Positions 1 to 6,354 of a stretch of 9,649 nt of DNA are shown here, one piece after another. Source of the DNA: Nitrospinota bacterium. GTDB taxonomy: Bacteria; UBA8248. The notes beneath the pieces are model-generated. The model was not told where the DNA came from, did not search any database, and saw only the letters and a program-made list of their open reading frames with translations. The translations under genes were made by a program, and so were the position numbers. Numbering within the stretch: position 1 is the stretch's first letter; each line of letters starts with the position of its first letter. The stretch lies in contig JAPYQX010000089.1 in the NCBI GenBank assembly GCA_029937135.1, positions 1 through 9,649 of the forward strand. The letters run 5' to 3'.

Positions 1-1
1 G

Positions 2-1501
2 GACCCGGCAAAGGCCCGCCGTAAGCTGCCGGGCCGGGAGGCGGCCACGCTGACGAGCCATCCCCGGCACCCTTTCCGCATTCGCCTTGAGACCGGCGTC
101 AGCCCGGAGGGAAGACTCCTCGCCATCCGGGCCGAGATCACCGGCGATACGGGCGCTTTCGCCACCTCGGGGCCCAACGTGCTCGGGCGGACAACCTACT
201 CCATCAGCGGCCCCTACCGGATGGCGAATATATTGATCGAGGCTAAGCTCGCCTATACGAACAACCTTCCCAGCGGCTCGGTCCGCGGGATCGGGGCGCC
301 CCAGGCGACCTACGCCTGCGAGGTCCAGGTAGACCGGATCGCCCGCGAGCTGGGAATCGACCCCATCGAGTTCCGGCTCAGGAACGCCTTCCGCGAAGGG
401 GACCTCGACTCGGTGGGAGCGAGGATGTACGCCGTCAGCCTGGAGGACACCCTGCACAGGGCGGCCGGGGCGATTGAGTGGACCGGCCGGAAAAAAAATA
501 ACAACGAGGGCTACGGGGTCGCCTGCTCGCGCTTTCCGACGGGCGGGGGACCCTCCGGCGCCACCCTCCGCGCCAACGAGGACGGCTCCCTCGTCGTCGC
601 CGTGGGGGGGAGCGATCTGGGTACGGGGCTCAATACAATCGCCGCCCAGGTGGTTGCGGCCGAGATGGGGGTGGACCTCTCGCGGGTGTCGGTCATCAGC
701 GCCGACACCGCCTCGACGCCCTACGACCGGATCACCGGCGGCAGCCGCACCACCTTCAACGTTGGCCAGGCCATCCGTCTCGCGGCCGAGGATATGAAGG
801 CGCATCTCATCCGCGAGGCCGCCGAGGCGATGGAGGTCGCGCCCGAGGATTTGGAATACTCGGGCGGCGGCGTCCGCCCCCGGGCCGACCCCGGCCGCCG
901 GCTCTCCCTCAAGGAGTTGATCGCCCGCGCCTATACAGCCGGCGAAGGCCCCCCCATCGGCAGCGGCTCTTTCAGGGGCCAGAACCCGCCCCACGACGCT
1001 TCCACCGTCGAGGGACATCCCGAGCCCGCCCGCTCGGCCCCCCAGTTCGCCACCCAGATTGCCCATGTTCGCGTGGACCCCGACACGGGGGAGGTCGAGG
1101 TGCTCCGCTTCATCAACGCCCAGGACGTGGGATTCGCCTTCAACCCGCTTCAGTTGGAGGGCCAGATGGAGGGCGGTGTGGTCCAGGGGCTGGGGTATGC
1201 GCTTTCCGAGGAACTTACCGTGAAAGGCGGGGCTATCGAGGCGGCCGGGCTTGAGCACATGCTCATGCCGACAGCGATGGATATTGGCGCGGTGGAGAGT
1301 CTCATCGTCGAGAAAAGCTCGGCCGGGGGCCCCTACGGCGCGAAGGGGGCGGGGGAGATGCCCATCGTTCCGACCGCCGCCGCGATTGCGAACGCGATTG
1401 CCGACGCGACGGGTGCCTTCGTGACGGAACTGCCCGTCACCCCGGAGCGTGTGCTCCGCGCCATGCGAGACAAAACCATGCAGGAGAAAAAAGAGAGCTG
1501 A
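2..1501 (+). CDS. Xanthine dehydrogenase-family molybdopterin-binding (large) subunit, 5'-truncated by window edge
   Basis: This is the large catalytic subunit of a molybdenum hydroxylase (xanthine dehydrogenase / CO dehydrogenase large-subunit family). Such enzymes hydroxylate a substrate carbon with water and normally work with separate FAD and [2Fe-2S] subunits. The frame is open from base 2 with no start, so about 499 C-terminal residues are present out of the family's usual 750-800. Visible family motifs are RGIGAPQATYACE (cofactor-domain entry), GGSDLGTG, GGSRTTF, the QDVGFAFNPLQLEGQMEGG segment, and near the end GAKGAGEMPIVPTAAAIANA. The Glu of that last GxGE motif matches the family's catalytic base. 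The DLGTG form, in place of the EMGQG of xanthine dehydrogenases, points to a divergent subgroup, so the substrate cannot be named. The gene ends in TGA. Its partner subunits are not in the window and could lie to the left. Confidence 0.93.
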   Translation, partial: DPAKARRKLPGREAATLTSHPRHPFRIRLETGVSPEGRLLAIRAEITGDTGAFATSGPNVLGRTTYSISGPYRMANILIEAKLAYTNNLPSGSVRGIGAPQATYACEVQVDRIARELGIDPIEFRLRNAFREGDLDSVGARMYAVSLEDTLHRAAGAIEWTGRKKNNNEGYGVACSRFPTGGGPSGATLRANEDGSLVVAVGGSDLGTGLNTIAAQVVAAEMGVDLSRVSVISADTASTPYDRITGGSRTTFNVGQAIRLAAEDMKAHLIREAAEAMEVAPEDLEYSGGGVRPRADPGRRLSLKELIARAYTAGEGPPIGSGSFRGQNPPHDASTVEGHPEPARSAPQFATQIAHVRVDPDTGEVEVLRFINAQDVGFAFNPLQLEGQMEGGVVQGLGYALSEELTVKGGAIEAAGLEHMLMPTAMDIGAVESLIVEKSSAGGPYGAKGAGEMPIVPTAAAIANAIADATGAFVTELPVTPERVLRAMRDKTMQEKKES

Positions 1502-1515
1502 CGGTGGCGGCGGGG

Positions 1516-1610
1516 ATGTGGATAGACCGGATCGCCCGCGTGTTGGGAATCGGCCCCATCGGGTTCCGGTTCAGGGACGCCTTCCGCGAAGGGGACATCG
1601 ACCCGGTTTC
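1516..1610 (+). pseudogene. Decayed partial copy of the molybdopterin-subunit gene
   Basis: Bases 1523-1608 align without gaps to bases 330-415 inside the preceding gene, with 9 differences in 86 positions (about 90% identity). In the matching frame the copy reads WIDRIARVLGIGPIGFRFRD and onward, against VDRIARELGIDPIEFRLRN in the intact gene. Seven of the nine differences change an amino acid (E to V, D to G, E to G, L to F, N to D, L to I, S to P). That is unlike a gene under purifying selection. Similarity stops at about 1610, just before the converging minus-strand ORF that ends at 1622. The short ORF covering it (ATG-type start at 1504) is therefore most likely a remnant of a paralogous molybdopterin subunit or of a local duplication, not a working gene. 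Confidence 0.7.
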
Positions 1611-1621
1611 CATTCCATCTG

Positions 1622-2503
1622 TTATTGACTCCCCGGTCCGTAGCGCCGCTTGCCGCGGCGTCTGTCCTCGAGGATTTTCTCGAGGCGGCCCACGCTCCGC
1701 TGATCGGGCATGATCGAGCCGCGCATGTCGATGTGGTTGTTCGTCGTTTGGCCGGAGCCGGCGGCCTTCATCCCGGCGACGATCTCACGCCCCACCTCAC
1801 GGGCCATCTCCCTCATGTCCTCCTTGCGCTCCCGGCGGGCGTCCTCGACTGCCCGGGCGTCATCCCTCGCCCGGGTGGCGTACATGCGGTCGCGGTCCTC
1901 CTCTCCCCGGTCCAGGGTTTCCCCGAGCCGCCTGAGGTCGTTGTAAAACGGGGATTGAAGGAGGGAGGCGTTGATCTTCTGGACGTGGGCCTTTTGGGTT
2001 TCGAACATTTTAAGGGGCAGGATGAGCTCGGGCCCGGCCTCGCCGACGAGGCCCAGCGTGGGGCGGGTGACGAGGCCGCCATCCGCGAACTTGAATATCT
2101 TGCCCACGGTGTTGTCCAGAATGCTTCCGACCGTCCCTCCAATCGCGCCCAGCGTCCCGCCGAGGCCGTCGCTTCCGCCGCCGGTCAGGCTTGCAAGAAT
2201 GTTGCCGACCCCGCCGAAGCCGCCTCCGGTGATGCTTTTCAAAATGCTTCCGGCAGCGGCGAGGCCTCCATCGCCCCCGGCGCCCCCGATGCTACCGAAA
2301 ATGCCGCTCAGGCTGCCGCTCAGGCCGCCGAGACTGCTGCTCAGGTTTCCAAAGATCCCGGTGAGATCGCCGAGCATCCCCCCGCCGCCCGCGCTCCCGA
2401 AAATCCCCGACATCCCGCCGCCCCCGCTCCTGCCAAAGAGCTTCGACATCGCGCCCAGAAGTCCACTGCCGTTCGCGGTGCCGAAAATATTTTTCAAATT
2501 TCC
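1622..2503 (-). mobile_element. Phage remnant: 3' part of a tail tape-measure gene
   Basis: This is the phage-derived part of the chimeric ORF, listed separately because it is the only phage material seen. In intact tail modules the tape-measure protein is often 600-2000 residues and sets tail length; here only about 290 C-terminal residues remain. The diagnostic part is the GGxVxxPTxGxxGExGPExIxPL signature at about bases 2080-2020 (minus strand). It is preceded by Gly-rich amphipathic repeats. After it come a basic/acidic helical region and an N-H-I-D-M-R-G segment like those at the ends of such proteins. No tail, capsid, integrase or lysis gene is next to it: one side is the kinase fragment and the other is the molybdopterin-subunit remnant. 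No attachment site is evident. Confidence 0.65.
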
Positions 2504-2722
2504 GGCCAGCCCGACGGCGATGAGGCTCGCCCAGATGAGATAGCTGCGGATGGCCTCGACGAACATCTGGTGCGAGTTCGTGGGCGAGATATGGTATTTC
2601 TCCATCAGAACCGAGAAATAATCAGCCGCGAGAAAGTCGATGGCCAGCCAGACGACGAGGATGACCACCCCGATGACGGGCAGGTTGATCGCCAGGAGTC
2701 TCAGCAAAAGGCTATTGCGCAT
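1622..2722 (-). pseudogene. Chimeric ORF: sensor histidine kinase N-terminus fused in frame to phage tape-measure C-terminus
   Basis: The ORF encodes 366 residues from ATG 2722 (a GTG at 2725 is also possible). GGAGG lies 5 nt before the ATG, and the ORF overlaps the end of the response-regulator reading frame by 11 nt, the usual arrangement of a regulator-kinase pair. Residues 1-73 look like a histidine kinase N-terminus: a hydrophobic segment at about 7-33, a short extracytoplasmic stretch, then FVEAIRSYLIWASLIAVGLA, the start of a second membrane segment. The HAMP, HisKA (H-box) and ATPase domains that should follow are absent. At about residue 74 (bases 2500-2506) the protein changes to a Gly/Ser-rich hydrophobic region with repeated GIFG motifs. 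Then come GGLVTRPTLGLVGEAGPELI (about 215-234), a charged helical stretch and a RRYGPGSQ end, all typical of phage tail tape-measure C-termini. It cannot act as a kinase. It is either a genomic rearrangement or an assembly chimera. Confidence 0.75.
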
Positions 2723-3513
2723 CACCGCCTCCGGGCGGGGTCCCCCCGCCGGGAACAGGTTTTTCGCCGAGGTCCGGTTTCGTGCTGGCCGGTTCTGCGT
2801 CGAAGTCCGGCCCCTCGCCGGGCTCGGCGAAGCGGTAGCCCACCCCGCGCACCGTCAGGACATAGGCGGGCTTCGAGGAGTCGGCCTCGATCTTCTGGCG
2901 TAGATTACCGATGTGAACGTCGATAACGCGGTCAATGACGCTTTCCTCGTGCAGGTAGAGGCGCCCGAGCAGGTCCTCTCTTGAAAAGACCCGGCCCGGC
3001 GAGCTCATCAGGGTGTCGAGGAGCTTGAATTCCGAGGGCGTGAGCGGAACCGTGCGGCCCGCCAAGGTGACCTTGTGCTTGTCGGGCTCGAGCACCAGCT
3101 CTCCGTTCCGGAGGGGTCCCGAAGCAGGCCCGGCGCCCGGGCGCACCCGCCTCAGTATCGCCTTCACCCGCTCGACAAGCTCGCGCGGGCTGAAGGGCTT
3201 GACCACATAATCGTCCGCCCCGAGCGAGAGGCCGAGCACCCGGTCCATCTCCTCCTCGCGCGCCGTCAGGATCAGTATCGGTACATCCGAGAATTTTCGG
3301 ATCGCCCGGCAGATGCCAGCCGTCCATGCCCGGAAGCATCAGGTCGAGGATGACGAAACCCGGCCGGCGCTTCTCGACCATCTCCAGCCCCACCTCGCCG
3401 TCGTGGGCGATGATGGACTCAAAGCCCTCCCGCGCGAGGTATTTAGCCACCAGCGCGGCGATATTGCGCTCATCCTCGATGATCAGTATCGGCGCGAACG
3501 ATCTGTCGCTCAT
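2712..3513 (-). pseudogene. OmpR/PhoB-family response regulator, frameshifted in the receiver domain
   Basis: This is a DNA-binding response regulator split over two frames. From ATG 3513 (GGAG 9 nt upstream) the first frame gives a receiver domain with the acidic pair E13-D14 and the phosphoacceptor D57 in VILDLMLPGMDGW. At about base 3315 the frame breaks. The next frame continues directly with ICRAIRKFSDVPILILTARE, then GADDYVVKPFSPREL (conserved Lys). A winged-helix domain follows (VPLTPSEFKLLDTL, IDVHIGNLRQKIE, VRGVGYRF), with a Pro/Gly-rich tail of about 30 residues. Compared with the family's DGxxxCR pattern, two bases seem missing (or one extra) at the Trp codon. Repaired, it would be about 267 residues. 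As read, the protein stops making sense after the phosphorylation site, so no DNA-binding protein would be made. The truncated kinase downstream supports genuine loss of the system, but a sequencing error at one site cannot be excluded. Confidence 0.85.
2728..2732 (-). promoter_or_regulatory. Ribosome binding site deciding the start of the kinase/tape-measure ORF
   Basis: On the minus strand GGAGG lies 5 nt before the ATG at 2722 but only 2 nt before the in-frame GTG at 2725. The ATG is therefore the better start, and translation would be coupled to the end of the response-regulator gene. Confidence 0.6.
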
Positions 3514-3613
3514 GTGTTCATTCTCCGTCCGGGATGATTGCGGCTCTTAACAGCGCCACATGTCTCACTGTAGAGATACCACGAACTTGTGAAGGTTTGA
3601 TAAAGGCCCCGCA

Positions 3614-3645
3614 GGGGGGAGGGGGCGCCCTGGGGAGGGGAAGGG
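3614..3645 (+). other. Putative G-quadruplex-forming G-run cluster
   Basis: Five G-runs of 6, 5, 4, 4 and 3 bases are separated by loops of 1, 6, 1 and 2 nt. This meets the usual four-run G-quadruplex pattern with room for four tetrads. It lies in the divergent intergenic region (3514-3693), about 50-80 nt before the SDR start and on that gene's coding strand. Such a structure could affect transcription or the 5' leader RNA. This is a sequence pattern only; formation is not shown. Confidence 0.5.
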
Positions 3646-3684
3646 AATTTGTGGTAATCTCAAAGCTTCTTTCCCGATATTTTC

Positions 3685-3690
3685 GAGGTG
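3685..3690 (+). promoter_or_regulatory. Ribosome binding site deciding the SDR start
   Basis: GAGGTG lies just before the ATG at 3694, with 5 nt between AGG and the ATG. The in-frame GTG at 3688 is inside this element, so it is an unlikely start. Starting at 3694 also gives MDLGLKDKRAIVTGG, the usual beginning for this type of SDR. Confidence 0.6.
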
Positions 3691-3693
3691 AAT

Positions 3694-4488
3694 ATGGATC
3701 TGGGACTCAAGGACAAACGCGCGATTGTGACGGGCGGGAGCCGGGGGATCGGTTATCAGGCGGCGAAGCGATTTCTGGAGGAAGGCGCGCGGGTTCTCAT
3801 CTGCGCGAGGGGCGAGGAGGGGCTGAGCGCGGCCCGGGAGGAGCTCGAGTCCGAATCGGGCGGCGAGGTCATATCGATTCAGGCGGATACCTCGGTGGAA
3901 GGTGAAGCCGAGAAGGTTGTCGGCGCGGCGGTGGAAGCTTTCGGCGGGGTGGATATTCTGGTGAACAACGCCGGGGAGATGAGTTCGGGGCGCTTCGAGG
4001 TGCTGGTCGATGATGGGCTCCAGACCCAGCTCAATACTAAACTCTTCGGGTTTATCCGGATGATTCGCGCCGTGGTTCCTCATATGCGGGAGGGCGGCTG
4101 GGGGCGCGTCGTGAATATGATCGGCGGGGCCGGAAAAGAGCCCGACCCTTATATGTTCGGCAGCGGAATGACGAATGCCGCGCTGCTCAACCTGACGAAA
4201 TCGCTTTCGACCGAGTTTGGTGAGGAAGGCATTAACGTCAACGCTGTCTGTCCGGGCTGGGTGGACACCGACCTCTGGCGGCGAAACGCGGTGGGGCTGG
4301 CCGAGGAGGTCGGGGCCGAGAACGAGGAGGAGGCCCGCCGCCGCGCCGCCCGGAAAAACGCGCTGAACCGGTTCGGCAAGCCCGAAGAGCTTGCAGACGC
4401 CATCGCCTTTTTGTGCTCGGATCGGGCGAGCTATATCACCGGTGTATCGCTCAACCTCGACGGCGGCCGCCTCAAATCTCTTTGGTGA
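3694..4488 (+). CDS. Short-chain dehydrogenase/reductase-fold protein lacking the catalytic Ser-Tyr-Lys
   Basis: This is a cytoplasmic SDR of 264 residues (ATG 3694), a usual length for classical SDRs. The Rossmann fold is clear: TGGSRGIG nucleotide motif at about 13-20, NNAG at about 91-94, N114 in QLNTKLFG, the PGWVDTD segment after strand 6, and a C-terminal ITGVSLNLDGG. Classical SDRs use a Ser about 13 residues before a YxxxK pair. Here the matching segment reads GGAGKEPDPYMFGSGMTNAA. The Tyr position is S157, the Lys position is N161, and the Ser position is G144. Only the Asn (N114) of the catalytic tetrad remains. From memory, other SDR-like proteins share a similar P-Y/F...GS...NAAL form, so this may be a real subgroup and not decay; the frame is intact. 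Substrate and direction are unknown, and the nearby Y153 could be an alternative acid. It is transcribed alone, divergent from the broken regulator. Confidence 0.85.
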   Translation: MDLGLKDKRAIVTGGSRGIGYQAAKRFLEEGARVLICARGEEGLSAAREELESESGGEVISIQADTSVEGEAEKVVGAAVEAFGGVDILVNNAGEMSSGRFEVLVDDGLQTQLNTKLFGFIRMIRAVVPHMREGGWGRVVNMIGGAGKEPDPYMFGSGMTNAALLNLTKSLSTEFGEEGINVNAVCPGWVDTDLWRRNAVGLAEEVGAENEEEARRRAARKNALNRFGKPEELADAIAFLCSDRASYITGVSLNLDGGRLKSLW

Positions 4489-4542
4489 GTTCGCCGCGAG
4501 GAGCGGCGAACTCCGTCTTTCGCGAGGAGCGGCGAACTCTGT
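4487..4542 (+). terminator. Hairpin after the SDR gene with a tandemly duplicated arm; possible terminator
   Basis: GAGTTCGCCGC (4487-4497) pairs perfectly with GCGGCGAACTC (4503-4513) around a 5-nt loop. The left arm starts inside the TGA stop of the SDR gene. A 22-bp unit (4495-4516) recurs at 4521-4542 with one mismatch, at a 26-bp period, so the left arm could also pair with a second right arm at 4529-4539. Short T-rich stretches follow each right arm (CGTCTTT, TGTGTTTT), but neither is a strong U-tract. It may be a Rho-independent terminator; that part is inference. Confidence 0.45.
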
Positions 4543-4690
4543 GTTTTGAGATGAGTTCCGTCCCCTCCCGCTGTCCCCTGTTAAATCCCTTGCGATCCTT
4601 GGGGGGAATAGGGGAGGATGCCGGGCGTTATTGTTGATGACGACTATTCACCGGCCGCACTGGCGTGCCGCCCGCGGGGCCAGTCTTTTC
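4543..4690 (+). other. Intergenic region upstream of arsM, no clear element
   Basis: No coding potential is evident here, nor a convincing sigma70 promoter or ArsR-type operator. There is a G-rich stretch at about 4600-4617. The arsM ribosome binding site GAGGAG (4691-4696) follows, 9 nt before its ATG. Confidence 0.4.
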
Positions 4691-4705
4691 GAGGAGTAAA
4701 ATCAG

Positions 4706-5494
4706 ATGGCGGATGCTTGTTGCGGTTCAAGTCCTGAAAACACCGGCCCCGGTGGCGGAGACGTTAAGGAGGCGATTCGGGATTTGTACTCGAAGGTGGC
4801 CGAGGGGACGGAGAGTTGCTGCGGCGGGGGCGAGATGCTGGTGGGCGTCGAAAGCCTCGTGGCGAGCGGCTACGCCGAGGAGCGTGTGGCGGAGCTTCCG
4901 GCCGGGCTGGTCGAGTCGAACGCCGCCTGCGGCAACCCGATCGAAATCGCCGGGCTCAAGGCGGGCGAGACCGTTCTCGATCTGGGCTCGGGCGCGGGGC
5001 TGGACTGTTTTCTTGCCGCCGGCGAGGTGGGCGACTCCGGGCGGAGCATCGGGCTGGACATGACCGACGCCATGCTCGCCAAGGCCGAGGAGAATCTCGG
5101 GAAGATGGGCCTCGGGAACGTCGAGTTCCGAAAGGGCGAGATGGAGGCGATGCCGGTCGCGGACGGCGAGGTGGACGCGATCATCTCAAACTGCGTGATC
5201 AACCTCTCGCCCGACAAGGCGGCGGTTTTCAGGGAATCCCACCGCGTACTCAGGCCCGGCGGGCGGTTTGTTGTCTCGGATGTCATCAGGGGGGCCGGGT
5301 TCAAGGGCGAGGGCTCGACGGATGAGTGGTGCGCCTGCATCTCGGGGGCGATCAGCGAGGAGGAATATCTCGGCGGCCTGCGCGAGGCGGGTTTCGAGGA
5401 GGCCGAGATAGTGAGCCGCATGCCCTATCTTGTCGAAGGGCTCGAGAGCGCCGTCGTACGGGCAGTGAAGCCCCGGGCGGTGAAGCCCCGGTAA
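4706..5494 (+). CDS. arsM: Arsenite S-adenosylmethyltransferase ArsM
   Basis: This cytoplasmic SAM-dependent enzyme methylates arsenite, giving mono-, di- and finally volatile trimethylated arsenic. It is 262 residues, normal for bacterial ArsM. The SAM-binding motif I is VLDLGSGAGLD (90-100), and RVLRPGGRFVVSDV (180-193) is the later methyltransferase core. The arsenic-binding cysteines are all placed as in the family: the C38-C39 pair in ESCCGGG, C75 in SNAACGNP, C163 in SNCVINLSPDK, and C211 in CACISGA (C209 is also Cys). An extra CC pair sits at residues 5-6. The start is ATG 4706 with GAGGAG 9 nt upstream. The last 10 residues come from a 15-bp tandem duplication (AVKPR twice). No arsR, arsC or efflux gene adjoins it, so arsenic-responsive control cannot be read from context. 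The gene converges on the next one with only 5 bp between stops. Confidence 0.95.
   Translation: MADACCGSSPENTGPGGGDVKEAIRDLYSKVAEGTESCCGGGEMLVGVESLVASGYAEERVAELPAGLVESNAACGNPIEIAGLKAGETVLDLGSGAGLDCFLAAGEVGDSGRSIGLDMTDAMLAKAEENLGKMGLGNVEFRKGEMEAMPVADGEVDAIISNCVINLSPDKAAVFRESHRVLRPGGRFVVSDVIRGAGFKGEGSTDEWCACISGAISEEEYLGGLREAGFEEAEIVSRMPYLVEGLESAVVRAVKPRAVKPR
5462..5491 (+). repeat. 15-bp tandem duplication at the arsM 3' end
   Basis: Two adjacent 15-bp units (5462-5476 and 5477-5491) differ at one base and encode AVKPR-AVKPR immediately before the TAA stop. The in-frame duplication lengthens the protein tail by five basic residues without touching the catalytic domain. Confidence 0.8.
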
Positions 5495-5499
5495 AACAC

Positions 5500-6342
5500 C
5501 TAGAGCATTTTTCGGGCGGCCTCGGCCGTCGTCATCCCCGTGCGGACGCCCCGTGCCTCGGCCACGGCGTTCACCACCGAAATCACCCCGTCGTTCCAGG
5601 TGCTCATCACGTCGCCGATGCGCGCGCTCATGGCGCCGACGACGGCGGCGGCGATCCCCGCCTCGGCCAGCGGGCCGAGCGAGGAAATTCCCGAGTTGTC
5701 CTTTCCCAGGCCGGCATCGTTGGCGAGCACTCCCTTGAGTTTCAGTGGAATAACGAATTTCGCGAGGGTGGCCCCGCAGTGGGAGGCCTGGACGAATACG
5801 TCGTTGGGCCGGGGCTCCTTGATCGAGCGGAGGACGGGAATCCCCCACGAGGCGTAGATGCCGCCGCTCGCTGTCTCCTCGAGTGTGAGGATTTCGTTCG
5901 AGACGCCGCCTGACCCCGGATCTGTGGGCTCGCGGACCGGGCCGTCGAGCATTTTCAGGGCGGCCTCGGCTATCAACTGCCCGATCTCGACGCCGAGCTT
6001 TCGGGCGGTTTCGTTCGCGTGCCCGATTTTACCGGCATGGACGGATTCACCGTCCGCGAGGCGGGCCGACATGGTCTCGCAGGCGGCGGCGGGCATCCCG
6101 AACCGATCAGCGAGGGCGAGGCCGCTGATTCCGGCATCGTCTTTTCCCACACCGGCGGCGTGGGCGATCCCCGCCTTCGCGCCCACCTTGAGCGCCCATG
6201 AAAGCGTCGGGCCAGCCGCGTAGGAGCCCGACATGATCACGTCGCGGCCCGTGACGCGGTCGTCGAAATAGGTCATCGAATCGGCGAAGTATATCCGGCC
6301 GCGCTCGTCCTCGTGAGCAACGGTGATGGGATCGGGAGACAT
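5500..6342 (-). CDS. Uncharacterised protein of two tandem homologous ~100-residue domains
   Basis: I do not recognise this family. The protein has 280 residues, with no signal peptide or clear membrane helix. Residues about 34-132 and 181-280 are copies of one domain, linked by about 48 residues. Shared landmarks in order are a DV start, S..(x)G(P/A)TL, AG(V/L)GKD..GIS (GKD at 66-68 and 213-215), MSAR (91-94 and 238-241), a D-G-containing turn, and EAA.KML at both ends. The GKDxxGIS and MSAR motifs are the strongest shared signals and suggest a conserved ligand or active site in each half. The copies differ in detail: the first has HAAG where the second has NDAG before GKD, so one half may be inactive. 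ATG 6342 has AAGGAG 5 nt upstream. It follows the M20 peptidase by 12 nt, indicating one transcript and a linked role, perhaps on the same substrate. No reaction can be assigned. Confidence 0.8.
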   Translation of the reverse strand: MSPDPITVAHEDERGRIYFADSMTYFDDRVTGRDVIMSGSYAAGPTLSWALKVGAKAGIAHAAGVGKDDAGISGLALADRFGMPAAACETMSARLADGESVHAGKIGHANETARKLGVEIGQLIAEAALKMLDGPVREPTDPGSGGVSNEILTLEETASGGIYASWGIPVLRSIKEPRPNDVFVQASHCGATLAKFVIPLKLKGVLANDAGLGKDNSGISSLGPLAEAGIAAAVVGAMSARIGDVMSTWNDGVISVVNAVAEARGVRTGMTTAEAARKML

Positions 6343-6347
6343 GGAAA

Positions 6348-6353
6348 CTCCTT
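6348..6353 (-). promoter_or_regulatory. Ribosome binding site in the 12-nt gap of the M20/duplicated-domain operon
   Basis: AAGGAG on the minus strand lies 5 nt before ATG 6342. It fills most of the gap after the peptidase stop codon (6357-6355), which supports co-transcription and fixes the start of the second gene. Confidence 0.65.
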
Positions 6354-6354
6354 T

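Noticed and set aside
330..1608. Template/variable repeat pair of a diversity-generating retroelement (330-415 and 1523-1608)
   Set aside because: Only 4 of the 9 differences are at adenines of one copy, changes include C, T and G positions, and no reverse transcriptase is present.
330..1608. Direct repeats as prophage attachment sites
   Set aside because: The two copies are about 10% diverged, the DNA between them is the rest of the host gene, and no integrase is seen.
1625..2926. Long plus-strand ORF (433 codons) opposite the tape-measure/kinase ORF
   Set aside because: It is Pro/Ala/Asp-rich with no family motif and mirrors the minus-strand frame, whose kinase and tape-measure signatures are clear.
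3547..3578. Possible plus-strand sigma70 promoter (TTAACA, 18 bp, TAGAGA) before the SDR gene
   Set aside because: The -35 is good (5 of 6) but the -10 matches only 3 of 6, and it lies over 100 nt from the start. It is too weak to list.
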